Shown in pieces: positions 29,944 to 41,107 of a DNA stretch of 64,000 bases; position 1 is the first letter of the stretch, and each line of letters begins with the position of its first letter. The DNA comes from Tiliqua scincoides (taxonomy: Eukaryota; Chordata; Lepidosauria; Squamata; Scincidae), in contig NC_089827.1 of assembly GCF_035046505.1 (NCBI RefSeq), forward strand, positions 15,933,353-15,997,352, read 5' to 3'. A program made the translations under genes and the position numbers. The notes beneath the pieces are model-generated. The model made no database searches, was not told the origin of the DNA, and saw nothing but the letters and a program-made list of their open reading frames with translations.

Positions 29944-31217
29944 AGCTATAATATTATTTTACAAACACCCATCTTGTCCTTTATGTTGACTGACCATCAG
30001 ATCACGGTGCCCAGCTCAGCACCAATTGCAAATGCTGACTCTTTCACCTCTTCCAGTCTCCTTGCTCCCCAAGTTTCAAAATGCTTGCAGAGCAGCAAGG
30101 AGCAAATGGAAGTATCTGGAGTACTGGAGAGTGGGATGGCCTAGAGTGTCTTGAAACTCTTGGCCTTCACACTCTACCATAAACTTCCTCTTCCATTTGC
30201 TTGTGTTCTCTCCAACCCCACCAGCATTTTCAACACAGGGAGTGAGTGGGAAGAGATGGAAGGCAATAGAGCCAGCAGGAGGAGGAGGAGGAAAGGAACG
30301 GGGAGTAGAACCACACACTAGCATGCATGTGCACATAAACCAAAAACTGGGTCCCAAGGGAGTGAACCTTGCAGGTTCATCTTGGGCCAGACCTGCTAGT
30401 TTCCTAAAGATATAAAGTTTGTGATCTGTGAACAGTAATTGAATCCAACCAGTCTGCCAGCTGTCACAGCCAGTCACATTTATGTTTGCTTTTATAAAAG
30501 TAGTATGTCTACATACCAAGAATTCAACAGCATGTATTAAGCCGCTTTCATACTGGTTTAATCTTCTGCCATGATTGCATCTATCCAGTCATGTAGGTGA
30601 CAATACATTTGCAAGAGTACAACTGGTTCCAAATCTTTTCGCACTGTTGCACAGGTCTACGTCCCCGATAAAGCTTTTCATCATCCTTGGAAACATCCAA
30701 CAGACAGCCACAGCTGGAAGTACATGCCAGACAAAATGGACAATTAGTTACTACTCATGGGTCACTGTTTTATTCAACCACAGATCATATTTTCAGCTCT
30801 AGAAACAAAATCATCTGTCCTTTTTTTTTGGTGAAAACATAACACATTTTCAAACCAGACATCATCACTAACAGTAACAAGTTCCACAGGGAAAACGAAG
30901 TTGGTACAAAGAATGTGCGGTATATATCTTTAGAACAAAGATCGAAAATGAAGTCTGGGACAGGGACGTAAGAGATCAAAAATCTTATTTCAGACTAGCT
31001 TCCTTATCTAGCTTCCTTGTGGATTTTGGGAAAGAAACTTATTTACATTGGCGTAATTGGGCCAAATATTGGTCAGGGGAATTATGGTCCCATCTTTTGG
31101 CTTAGTTTAGGGACTCAGGGTGAGAACCAAGAAGTACTGAGTTCCACGGGCATGTGTACAAATAATTATTGGTAAAGAAGGGAGCTCTATTTTAGCTGTA
31201 GCTACAAATCACAGACC
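29944..31217. other. Unassigned stretch
   Basis: No repeat family or gene recognised. The 147-codon minus frame at 30076-30519 overlaps a plus frame and has no known motif. Confidence 0.3.
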
Positions 31218-31670
31218 TGAAATCCTATGCCTGACTTGTGCAGGCAGAGCGCACACTCTGTCAGGGTGTGCTGTCACAAGTGTGCCTTAAAGCACCTTCC
31301 AACTCAGAAAGCATTTATACTCTTGCTCCAGGGTAAGTTCCCGCAGCCCTCAAAGGGTCAACTTGGACCTGTGCCAACAATATCGACAATCCCATCCCCA
31401 TACATACAGGCCCAATCTGTCCATCCCACCATGTTGCTGCCACATTCCACCCTCCCCCACCCCGTTCAACTCTATCCCAGCCATTCTCAGATCCTCCCCC
31501 CCCGTCCTGGACTTACCTGCTCTGACATGTCTCCTAATGACCACCAGTGCCGGCAGGAAGGTTCTGGCCTTCCTGCCAGCGCAGCACATTAGCCTTTTAC
31601 TGTTACAAAGCTTTTAGAGCACTTTTGTGACAGTGTGCACATTCTGCCGGAGTGGGCCATCATAAATCAC
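31218..31670. mobile_element. Worn GC-rich MITE of the AATCCTAT group
   Basis: Left end GACCTGAAATCCTATGCC. Internal words CACCCTCCCCCACCCC, CTACCAG/CTGCCAG and TTTTAGAGCACTTTTGTGACA recur in order at 34550-34745. The right end is worn. Open frames here are composition effects. Confidence 0.45.
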
Positions 31671-32600
31671 AGTTATGCAAGTGTCAATGAAAAATATTTT
31701 TCGAGCACTGCGGAGATTCATTTAAGTAACAACTCCTGCTGCTTCTAAATAGAAAGAAAAGGAATCTGGAAGAATCAATTCTTCCCCAGGCACTGCGAAT
31801 ATCAAATAACTTTAACCTTGGCATAAGTGTTAACACTGGTTAATTTCCGGAGTCAGAGGTAAGATGTTGCAGTGATACCAAACTTTAGTACCCTCATTAA
31901 AAAAAAACTAATTGAATTATCATATAGTAGAAGTGGCAGTGCTAAGAGAGTTTAACACATTCTGTATTTAACCTCAAGTTAATATTCAGGTGTAACATGC
32001 TTATATCGTTCTTTATATTTACAAGAAGGTAGGTGTAAAGGTGTTATGTGTGTTTGAAGGAGAATAGCCACTATATAAACTCCAAAGAACGAGGCACCGA
32101 GTTTAGTCCCATTTTTTCAAATGACCACGAAACTGGCAGGAATGAAAAATCTGTGTATACTGTGCTACTTTAGGGTATTATTGGAAATATTTGTGTTAAC
32201 CATAAATATTCAGCCTTCCAAAGTCATTAAAAGGGATGACACCATCCTATATGTGTATTTTTTTTTTTCAGAGTTGTTAAAGGAGATCCCATTTTTCTTG
32301 TGCTGTTCAAATATGCCTCAAAGAGAACGCTTAAGTGTGTAATAGAAATGATTAACTGGCTCTTACCTGACTATATGTCAGAACATACTGACAAACTGCT
32401 AAACTAAATCCAGCTCTCGTCATTTACCTGCACTAATTATAACCATCATTTACCATTAACTAACAGGACAAAGGCAAGGAATGGGGGATCCTATGTACTG
32501 GCTCCCAGTCCATATGCTTAACGATCCTGATGATGGGCACCAGCCCCATTGGTATGTCATCCACACTGGTGCCCACATCCATGGCTGGCACCCCACACCC
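31671..32600. other. Apparently single-copy AT-rich stretch
   Basis: No recognised repeat. Rich in ATTA/TAAT words. Short T-run at 32259-32267. No gene supported. Confidence 0.3.
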
Positions 32601-32606
32601 TGAGCT

Positions 32607-32865
32607 TGAGGTTTCTTGTTATCTGGTGTGCTTCCTGGGGCATTTGGTGGGCCGCTGTGAGATACAGGAAGCTGGACTAGATGGGCCTATGGCCTGATCC
32701 AGCGGGACCGTTCTTATGTTCTTAAACTACAATTCCCAGGAGGCCTTGCAGGTCTCTTGTTACCTGGTGTGCTCCCTGGGGCATTTGGTGGGCCGCTGTG
32801 AGATACAGGAAGCTGGACTAGATGGGCCTATGGCCTGATCCAGTGGGGCTGTTCTTATGTTCTTA
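32607..32865 (+). mobile_element. Dimer of CR1 3'-UTR tails inserted as one unit
   Basis: Monomer 1 (32607-32724) and monomer 2 (about 32752-32865) each run from a CTTGTTA(T/C)CTGGTGTGC start through GAGATACAGGAAGCTGGACT to TTCTTATG. They are joined by a linker containing ACTACAATTCCCAG. The whole unit is flanked by TGAGCT at 32601-32606 and 32866-32871. The same two-tail-plus-linker order occurs on the minus strand at 54396-54656. No coding. Confidence 0.9.
32726..32751 (+). promoter_or_regulatory. ZNF143/Staf-like motif in the dimer linker
   Basis: ACTACAATTCCCAG followed by GAGGCCTTGCAG. The vertebrate ZNF143 (Staf) consensus is ACTACAA-TCCCAG-(A/C)ATGC followed by a GC-rich end; the core ATGC is AGGC here, so binding is uncertain. 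Confidence 0.4.
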
Positions 32866-32866
32866 T

Positions 32867-33247
32867 GAGCTGGCACCACAGCCATGTTCTCCAAAAGGTG
32901 GTTCTGTTTCTACTCCTGCCACTCTCCACCACCCTGAGCTCCTGATAGAGCCACCAGAACAGTTGTGGAGTATGCTTTTGATGTGCTTCCAGTGCCTGCA
33001 TCAATTGGGGGGGGGGCTGGCCCGCATCTGTGAGCATTTGGAGCATGGCACAATCCATCAGGATGACATCTGGTGCCAGCTGTTAGTGGTGGACAGGTGC
33101 ATGGCCAACCAGGGGCTCATCCTAACAGCCCTGCAACTATTCCTGTGGATGGCCAGAGGATGCCCAGGGACTAAGCACATGCCTGTACCAAGTCGCTCCA
33201 GGAGGCAGCCATCCATAGCTAAACGGCACTGCTGGCTGCCCTTGTAG
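32867..33247 (+). other. Unrecognised open frame next to the CR1-tail dimer
   Basis: An open stretch of about 127 codons after the insertion, ending in TAG at 33245-33247, with PELLIEPPEQLW, CFQCLHQLGGGLARICEHLE and GTIHQDDIWCQLLVVDRCM. No family is recognised. The frame reported from 32822 starts inside the CR1 tail, so its first residues are repeat-derived. It may be part of a mobile element, a decayed host exon or chance; the surrounding DNA is GC-rich. Confidence 0.3.
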
Positions 33248-34130
33248 CAGTGCAATGCTGCTTGGGAAGCACCCAGGGTTTAGAACTTTGGTGCCTGAGG
33301 GAGAGTGCTAAAAGCAGAAGCACTCTGGGGGTTTGAAAGTTAGAACTTGAGCAGCAAGAAGTCAGAGCAATGAGACACAGCAGACATTCAGAGGATTGAT
33401 GCGGGGAGAGCTACGCCGGAAGTAAGATGGTATGAGATTGAGAGAGAAGTCCGTACTCCCGGCTAGCTTCCTCAGACTTTTATTCATTCTCAAAACACAT
33501 GATGTCAATAGGGAAAATTACTGAAGGTTGCTGAAATCTGCACTGCTAAAAAACCTGCTGGCTCTGGCTAGACCGCAATACACATTCCTGAGATATGCGC
33601 TTCTTCATAACATCCTCTGTTTACAGGCTCTGGGCGTCAACCTTCACAACTGGCCCACTCTGGTGTGCCTGAGTGGGGGGGGGCAGCAGGTTTGCCTGCC
33701 TACTGGTTGCCATGTTACCAAGGCTAAGCCCAGCACCCTGGTGACCTATGGGTAGCCATATGTGTTCCCAACAGCCACCCTGATCCCCCATCTACCCCAC
33801 TACCCTGTTCCCCCTGCCCCAATAAGAGCCTGTCAGGATCAGCCACTGTGTCTATGTGACTATGTGTGTCAAGCACAGCATTTTTCCAATGCGATGCTAC
33901 CATCCATCAGTGGAGGGACTTCTGCACTGGTGGTGCTGGTGTATGTGGCAGTATACTGGTATATCTCAAATATAGAATTGGGCTTTTATCCATTTCAGCT
34001 ACTTGTGAAACCAAAGGAGGACCTTAATGGAAGCAACACAGAGTGCATTCTCACAACAGCCGGCTTCTTTTTCAGCACTGTGTCTTGTGAGAAGATAAGG
34101 GGAATTGTTTCTTCTTGGACAACTTCATGG
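33248..34130. other. Unassigned stretch
   Basis: No repeat or gene recognised apart from short C- and G-runs. GCGGGGAGAGCTACGCCGG near 33400 is a small CpG-containing island without further support. Confidence 0.25.
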
Positions 34131-34262
34131 GGGCAATCCTTCTCTGTTGTGGCACCACAGCTACAGAGCTCCCTTCCAGGGGAATTGAGAACTACTCCTT
34201 CCCTCATGGCTTTCCGGCAAGGGCTCAAAACATGTCTGTCTGGCATTTGGTTAATGGGCTGA
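34131..34262 (+). mobile_element. L2-type LINE ORF2 C-terminal fragment
   Basis: Translates to SFSVVAPQLQSSLPGELRTT then PSLMAFRQGLKTCLS. The pattern SFSV-AP-LWNSLP-LR-F-LKTHLF is characteristic of L2 ORF2 ends. The Trp of the usual LWNSLP is Gln here and a stop follows at 34260. No further L2 domain is visible upstream. Confidence 0.6.
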
Positions 34263-35225
34263 GGTCTGCCCTCTGCCTCTGTAATAGTGCTGGGGCTTGA
34301 CTGCTTTTTCCTGGACCAAATAGTTACCCTCCTTCCTACTGGCTCTGCTGTGTGTGTTTTTGTTTTGTTTTAAATCAGGGGTGTCCAACATTAAGCCTGC
34401 GGGCTGGATGCAGTCCCTGGACGCAATTTCTCTGCTTATAATTGGGCTCTCCCAGCATAATTGGGCTTTCTCATATCTTGAAAATATGATTTGGACATTT
34501 TTTTACTTTTGTCTTTTGTCCCTCACCCCTTTTGTCCCTCACCTCTATGGCCACCATATTCCACCCTCCCCCACCCCATTCAACTTCTTCCCTGCCCTGT
34601 CTCTGCGCTTTACTTGATCTGCCAGCCCTTGAGACTGTTGCCAGAAGGCTCTGGCTTTCCTACCAGTGCTACCAGCTCTCTGCACTGTCACAAAACACTT
34701 TATAGCTCTCTTGCAACAGCGTGTGCTAGTGGAACGTGTGTTCCGCAGGCACAGAGTTTAGTTTGGAGCGCGCCATTAATGACAAGAGTTACGGCAAATA
34801 CAGCTCTGCTCAGTTTATTTTTATAGCCACTTGTTCTTTTAATTCTTGTGCAGTGACTTGTCTGCAACATGGATTTGCTATCCAAAAACTGAAGATTTTC
34901 TTTTTCATTCCTTTTCACCACTCACCACCCAGGAAATCTGAACTTTTTCAGAGCAACTTCTGAGTATCTTTCCAAAGAGGTATAATATAAGGAGTCCTTC
35001 TCTTCAAGGACCTATTAAAGGACTTCTTACTTCAAGGACTTTGTAAAGGCCAGGGTTAAACCATTATGAAAAGGGATTCTAGTTTTGAAAGCATTTTCGT
35101 CTGATTTAAGCTGACTTTAATTAGATATTTGAGGGTTTTGCAAACATACTGTTGGATATGACAGAGTGGGCTAGAAATTTGAATTCTGTAGAGCTGAAAT
35201 GTAAGTCATGGTGGCCAGGTTACAT
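34263..35225. other. MITE scraps and unassigned DNA
   Basis: CAGGGGTGTCCAACATTAAG at 34377 is a hAT left end without a partner. 34550-34745 repeats words of 31218-31670. From 34780 to 35225 no repeat was recognised. Confidence 0.35.
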
Positions 35226-36123
35226 TGTCAGGCTGTAACGGAAATGCGCAAGATCCCGTGATGAGATAGGGTGTGGTGTCTACAGCAGTCACTTGCCCTG
35301 GCAGGCAACCAAGGGGTTGAAACCTAGGCTTTGAGCAGTGGGTGTGCTACACAGCTGCAGACAGTAGAGGCAGCCAGGTCATTATAGGGATAAAAGCAGC
35401 ACCGTCAGCAGTGAGAGTGTGTGGAAGGAAGGAAGTTGGAGAGACTGAGGGCCAAATCCTATCCAATTTTCCAGCACTGGTACAGCCAGGTTGACAGGGC
35501 ATGCGCTGCATCCTATAGTAGGGGCTCAGTGATGGAGGCCTCTTGCAGGTAAGGGAATGTTTGTTCCCTTTTACCAGGGCTGCATTGCGGCTGCACCGGC
35601 ATTGGAAAGTTGGATAGGATTGGGCCCTGAGAGAGCAGAAGGAAGGCTCTTGGATGGACTGATTTGGCTGGCTGGACGGACTGATCAGGATGGACTGATC
35701 TGGCTGGCTGGTGGACTGTCAACTGTGGACTACTGGAACTGTGATGGCTTGAGACTGCTGGTTGGTGAAGAACTGGGGGATCTAAGTAGTTTGAAAGCAG
35801 ACCTCTGGAGAGGGGACTTGGACAAAACACACTCATTTAACAGCTGATGGATTTTGAGTGGCTGACTGGTTTTGATGTCCCAGAAGGATTGCAGGTCATA
35901 GAAATACCACAGCTTTTCTGATTGCCTTTGGCTTGGTTTTACTGACATCACGGAAAGCCTATGGGCTTTGGGTTGGCTGTGGGTAGAAAGGTTATGGGTC
36001 AGGTTGTGTGGGACTTCATTGATGCACGTTAGGCTTGTGCGCATTGATTAATAAAAACAACACTCAAAAAGCAACCTTGAGAATTCTGTATCAAGATTCT
36101 TTTTGTGCTGTGTTTTACCGACA
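35226..36123 (+). mobile_element. Probable solo LTR fossil, about 0.9 kb
   Basis: Begins TGTCAGGCTGTAACGG and ends TTTTACCGACA, so it has TG...CA ends with a short TGTC/GACA inverted repeat. A TATA-like GGGATAAAAGC lies near 35388 and an AATAAA signal at 36050, in the order expected of U3-R-U5. No internal coding region or second LTR was seen beside it, so it appears to be a lone, old LTR; a Gypsy-like or retroviral source cannot be told apart. No clear target duplication. A MITE (35448-35628) is inserted within it. Confidence 0.5.
35448..35628. mobile_element. MITE with AGGGCC-AATCCTATCC inverted ends, inside LTR
   Basis: Left AGGGCCAAATCCTATCCAA and right TTGGATAGGATTGGGCCCT. Interior GGCATGCGCTGCATCC and GGGAATGTTTGTTCCC match the elements at 48558-48760, 58082-58240 and 61361-61540. 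About 181 bp, no coding. Confidence 0.85.
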
Positions 36124-37077
36124 TGCAGGAGGGCATGTACACTTCAGCAAAACATCACCCCCCCCCCCCCAAAAAAAAAACCTTCTGTGTAATCACATCA
36201 AGGTCACCTTTTACAAGATTTACTGTCATTTGTCAATGTGCTTATCTATATCAACAGCATGAAAGGTAAAAATGCAAAAAGTGCATACGAATAGGAATTT
36301 GTGGCAAACAGGGAATTTTCCCATTCTGAAATTAAGTTGAGAATTTCTCCCTATTTTAACTGGAATTTAGAGGGAGCACAAAAGAGGGCAAGATGTATCC
36401 ATGGAATACTGACAGAATGGAATGGGTTCGAAACCCACTCATCCCTAAATTAAATACACAATTGGCAATTCGTTGACCCCAAATGTTTCCTTTAGACATT
36501 CATTTGAGTCCAGTCCACCCCTAGAGATCTAACATGTCTCACGTACTTTAAAAAGACTTAAATTCCTTAAATTTTCCCTATTTAAACAGAACTGTGGCAG
36601 TTCTTTTGCCCTTTATTGTATTTGGTTCACAGTGGAATCCTCTCCAGAGGAATACTGTAGCTGTAATTAGGCTTAATTGGCAAATGGGCCAAATGAAATA
36701 GGAAAGAGGATAACGGAAAGATAAAGCTGTTGTGTGCTGCCCCTTTAAGAGGCAAGCTTACAAGACCTCAAGGTGAGAATGGCCACATGAGACAACTTTT
36801 TGCCACAGAAGACTGCCTGCATTGATGAGCAACTTTGATCTCCTCTGGGGTTGAACAGTCCCAGGCCAGATGGACCAGACACTAGCAAGAGTTCACAGGT
36901 AAGTGGAACCTGAATTATTTTTTTTCTTTCATCAGTCTAAGTTTAGACATTCAGCTTTTCCAGAAAATGTGGAGTTCCATAAAGTGTGGAGCTCTCAGAT
37001 GAGGCCAGCTTTGAGCTGTTTCATATTTTCATGAAAAGTCTCCTTGCACCCTGTTCCATTGAGAGGTGGAGTATTGA
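36124..37077. other. Apparently single-copy stretch with a splice-donor-like site
   Basis: C-run then A-run at 36159-36180. 36580-36720 is AT-rich with ATTA words (GTAATTAGGCTTAATTGG) and looks like candidate conserved non-coding DNA. CAGGTAAGT at 36896-36904 fits a splice donor, but no exon could be built. Confidence 0.3.
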
Positions 37078-37275
37078 AAACATAAGAAGAGCCTTGTTGG
37101 ATCAGACCAAGTGCTCATCTAGTTCAGCTTCCTAGATCTCACAGTGGCCCACCAGATGCCTCGGGAACACACAGATGACAAAATATTTGTATCCTGGTGT
37201 CACTCTCTTCCATCTGGCATTCAGAAGTAGGCTACCTCGAAAACCTGGAGGTTGTATTCAGTTATCATGGCTAAA
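37078..37275 (-). mobile_element. Old CR1 3'-UTR fragment
   Basis: On the minus strand: GAGATCTAGGAAGCTGAACT and CTTCTTATG tail. Diverged from the young copies across its length, indicating considerable age. Confidence 0.8.
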
Positions 37276-37623
37276 GAGTTTCTATGTGAGAACAAAGTGC
37301 TTCATACTGTGCTCCATTCCACAGATAAGGAAGTGGATTATCCTCTTCCTGCTCATTTTTAACAGCTGGAAAGTGGAGCAGTGAAGCTGATGCCTGCATG
37401 CATTTGAGAGGTCATAGCTGACTCAGGGTGAAGGACACCCCAAATCTGCCACTCACACTGTCATCTGCTGCTGATGCAAACTTTATCAGCTTGCTTTGTG
37501 ACTGAAATCGGCCATGGGCCAGTAGCCGCTAAGGCAATTGGGGGGGGGTATCACTTGGGAGTGGCTTCAAATTGGGAATGGGAAATCAAATTTGGAATGG
37601 CTTCAAAAATAAGAAGCCTGGTG
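37276..37623. other. Unassigned stretch
   Basis: A G-run at 37541-37548 is the only simple feature seen. Confidence 0.3.
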
Positions 37624-38079
37624 TAGTGGCATAGCTAAGGGGGTGCAGGGGGTAGCAGTTGCACCAGGCATCAAGTATTAGGGGGGCAACAAGCTGAGCT
37701 TGACACTAGTGACCAAAATTGTGAAATTCTTGGTATGTATTAATAATACTAGCATGTTATATATCATTGGAAAGGTAATTTAATGCAGAGTGCAATGAAA
37801 CAAACTGCACAGGAATATCTGCATTCTATCAAAAGTTATAGCCAATTAACCAGAAAATGAAAACACAACTGTCTTGTGGAACAAAAAGTGGATTTGCCTA
37901 ACTCCAAACTGACCTATAAGACTGATTGTTCTGAGTGCCAGTGAGATGTTGTTATGGTACAGCATGGAACCAATAACTTTTTATTTATTTACTTAATTAA
38001 ATTTGATTTTATTATGCGGGGGTGCTACAAAATTTTCTTTGACCCCACGTAGCAGATACATGCCTTAGCTATGCCACTG
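37624..38079. mobile_element. hAT MITE (AGTGGCATAGCTAAGG ends)
   Basis: Left TAGTGGCATAGCTAAGG and right CCTTAGCTATGCCACTG are a 15-base inverted pair. The inner AT-rich part contains ATTCTATCAAAAGTTATAG, which resembles (inverted) the CTATAACTTTTGATAGAAT segment of the CACTAGGG family, so the two families are related. 8-bp flanks do not match. Confidence 0.85.
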
Positions 38080-39741
38080 ACTGGGGGGAGGCAGCAGAGC
38101 AAGTGAATGGTGAGCCACTGGGGGGAGGAGGTGGGTTCCCCCCCCCAATTTTCACTTTTTAAAAAGCCTAGGTGTGATGTCACTTCCAGTTGTGACATCA
38201 CTTCCGGGGCAACATTCTGAGTTTGGCACCGGACTACATGATCATTAGCTACGGGTGTAGCTAAACTTCAGGGGTCCCAGGCTGTTGAGGCACACAGCAC
38301 TCACACTGCTTAAACAGAAGGTTTCCCTGTTGCATTTTACAGCTGGAAAACAAATGCTCTGTTTATTGTTAGATACTGTTTGACAAAAAGTAGCGCATTT
38401 TGTTGTTCACAGGCAGTTTGCTTCTCTAAAGCCTTGACATTTTTCTCATCCATCTCATCTCATCCATAAGCAAATCTTTGACGGATCTTTATTTTTTCTT
38501 AATCCCATTGATTAACGATTATGCCACCTACATTTTATGAGAATTAATAACCATCTTCGATTTTCTGTTTCATCCTAAAATCCCCCCCCCCCCATTACAC
38601 ATGTCCTCCACACTAGCTGACTGCGATCATCTTCCCGGAACACATTACATAGTTCCTGAAAATGCATCTTTAAAAATTTAATATCTGATAGCTCAGGTCT
38701 TTCACCAATCACAATCCAAAATCGTGCTGTAGCCTCATGAATTCTGCTAAAATAATTCATATGATGTTTTCAGAACAGTTCCCTGCCAGAAGCCCATGAA
38801 GTGCATTAATACCATTAATACATTAACGCAGGTTTTTTACCACCCCCCTTTCAATGAATTATATTGCCCAAGGATATTACTCAAAAAACAGGCACCATAT
38901 AAAATGAAGCATATGTCAGATTCTGGACTGGTAAGGCACTTATTCTTCTTAAATATTAAAGAGCTATAAGGGAATACAATAATCCAACACAGATGAGCAC
39001 ACGAGTAATGATACCGGAGCAGGCTTCATATAGCACATTTATAAAACACGTATTACAAGGACACAAGAGCATACCATTTATCTTGAGGCATAAAACCTCC
39101 AGGGAAAAGCATTTTCAGTGATGAAACCAGACGCCCTCTGGGTTCTCTGCTGCAAACTTAAATTAGTCTTTGTTTTGGAGTCACAGGTCTTGTAAAGACT
39201 GAAAGCCTCATCCAGCCAGGGTTCAGTACACTGGTTTCAGTGGAAAAGTTAAGTGTGTAAATTTCTCTATCCTTCAGCCCCAGCTGGTTTGCCACAAGAG
39301 GGGCATGCTCCGCTTAGTGTCTGAGCTCTTCTTGGCCCAGGGAAAGAGGGGTAGAAACAAAAGTGGGTATTGGTGGTCCAGCAACCAGGATCCCCAACCA
39401 GGTCTGAGAGTTCAGCAGTGGGGAAGAGGTTGCTTCACCCTTTTCCATCTCCTGTTTCCATCCTTGGGTTTGCCCTAGCTTCAGGGAACCAGAGACAGAG
39501 CAGCCCTCAGGTAGCCTGTCCAGAGACCTCTCATCACTGGCTTTGGGCTTTCTCCTTCCTGGGCAGTCACCTCCACCTCCTCCCCTGGCTTTACCTGGTC
39601 CAGCCTTGTGCTTAAAGGGCCAGAATCACCCTAGAGTGGGGAGGTCTTCATTCCGTGAGGATCAGCCCATGAGCCCTGATGGCCAAGGAACAGTGGGAAG
39701 ACCAGACGTATAGCCATGCATTGACTAATGGTTTTCTTGGG
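38080..39741. other. Mostly unassigned; one unnamed repeat
   Basis: 39370-39600 (AGAGTTCAGCAGTGGG, GAGGTTGCTTCACCC, CCAGAGACCTCTCATCACTGG) recurs at 62828-62985, so it is an interspersed repeat, probably the inside of a Tigger-like element. 38360-39160 is AT-rich and appears unique. C-run at 38582-38593. Confidence 0.4.
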
Positions 39742-39849
39742 GGGGGGGGGGGGAGGCACAGCTCTACATTTTGCAGGGCACCTCACCGCTCCACTTAAGC
39801 TGTCCCTCCCCATCACTGTCAGAATCATTCCAGGAGATGAGAGCAATGT
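39742..39849. mobile_element. Half of a fold-back hAT MITE
   Basis: GGCACAGCTCTACATTTTGC then AGGGCACCTCACC and AAGCTGTCCCTCCCCATC match one arm of the element at 54161-54678. A G-run (39739-39752) precedes it. Confidence 0.65.
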
Positions 39850-39965
39850 GGAGGCCTCTGGCCCAAAGCCACCCAGGAAGCTTCATGGCTAAGCAGGGAT
39901 TTGAACCTTGATCATCCAGGTCTAAGTCCAGCACCAGAACCACTGCACTGTCCTGGCTCCCTTTT
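39850..39965 (-). mobile_element. tRNA/CORE-type SINE (MIR-like), head and start of body
   Basis: Minus strand: CAAGGTTCAAATCCCTGC is a tRNA B box, then TTAGCCATGAAGCTTCCTGG and GTGGCTTTGGGCCAGAG. This matches the head of the SINE at 53322-53735. Confidence 0.7.
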
Positions 39966-40875
39966 ATCTTTTTAAAAACATATTTGCCATCTTTTTAATC
40001 TTTTTAAAAACATATTTCCTTCATGGAACATCCTCTCTGAGAACAAATTCTCTGAAACACAAATGCTTGCAATGGTGTAATGTGAAACTTAACTGGTCTT
40101 GCTTGATTTTTTTCTTAAGCAACAACATGACTACCTTTTGTTTGATCTCACTTTTTGTTTCCCCCTGACTTCATCAAGATATACATTTCAGATCTGTCAT
40201 TGGCTATCCTGACTTTGCTCTTCTTGCAGTTTATGTACATTTTTTTCCATTGATTTGATTCCTTCCCCCCCCCAACCTTTTTCAACTTTCATTATATGCC
40301 CTGCATAACTACCAACCAAGGTTGATTGCTTAGTGAACTGGAAAAGGAGTAGATATTTAACAACAACAACAAAAAGTCTAACTTAATGATTCTACAATTA
40401 GTATTCCAGTCAATCTCTTAGGTGATAACTGGAATCCCCTCAGATCAATGTTCTAACTATACTTTAGTCTCCTCATAAGAGCATTAATATTACCTGGTGC
40501 ACCTCCCAAGCGTTCTATAGTGGAGTAATAGCATATAATAGCATATAAAGTAGGCAAATTGGGAGATTGATCAAGAATATCTAATAAGCCCAACTGCGAT
40601 TTTCTGCTCTTTTATTTTCCTAAATAATGCTCATCTTACATTAGTTTGGTCATAATCGGCTAAGAAAATTCTTATGCGCTGAATTTCCATGGGCACAGAG
40701 GAAGTTAAGTATTCAGATGTTCTATTACGCTCTAAAGTCCCATTGATTTCAGTAGGATTACCCAGTACGTGTTCTGATTCTACTCAACTGCTGATGCTGA
40801 ACGAAGAGAAATAATCGTATTTCATTATCCAAAAATCCTATATGCCTGCACCACTGCACTTTCCTGAAATAATAT
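39966..40875. other. Unassigned AT-rich stretch
   Basis: A tandem-like ATCTTTTTAAAAACATATTT duplication is seen at 39966-40018, plus a small AAC run at 40361-40373. No gene supported. Confidence 0.35.
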
Positions 40876-41107
40876 TAAGAACATAAGAACGGCCCCACTG
40901 GATCAGGCCATAGGCCCATCTAGTCCAGCTTCCTGTATCTCACAGTGGCCCCACCAAATGCCCCAGGGAGCACACCAGATAACAAGAGACCTGCATCCTG
41001 GTGCCCTCCCTTGCATCTGGCATTCTGACATAGCCCATTTCTAAAATCAGGAGGTTGCACATACACATCATGGCTTGTAACCCATTATGGATTTTTCCTC
41101 CAGAAAC
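40876..41107 (-). mobile_element. CR1 3'-UTR fragment (TTATGTTC family)
   Basis: Minus strand: from TTTCTGGAGGAAAAATCC through CAGGAGGTTGC-type 3' UTR, GAGATACAGGAAGCTGGACT and TTCTTATGTTCTT. It includes the last ORF codons (LEEK) but little else. Moderately diverged. Confidence 0.88.

Noticed and set aside
30076-30519. 147-codon minus-strand frame as a gene
   Set aside because: Contains proline runs from a GGA-rich plus strand and no known motif.
33762-34262. 166-codon host protein
   Set aside because: Only the last 40 or so codons resemble anything, and they resemble an L2 LINE; the rest shows no motif.
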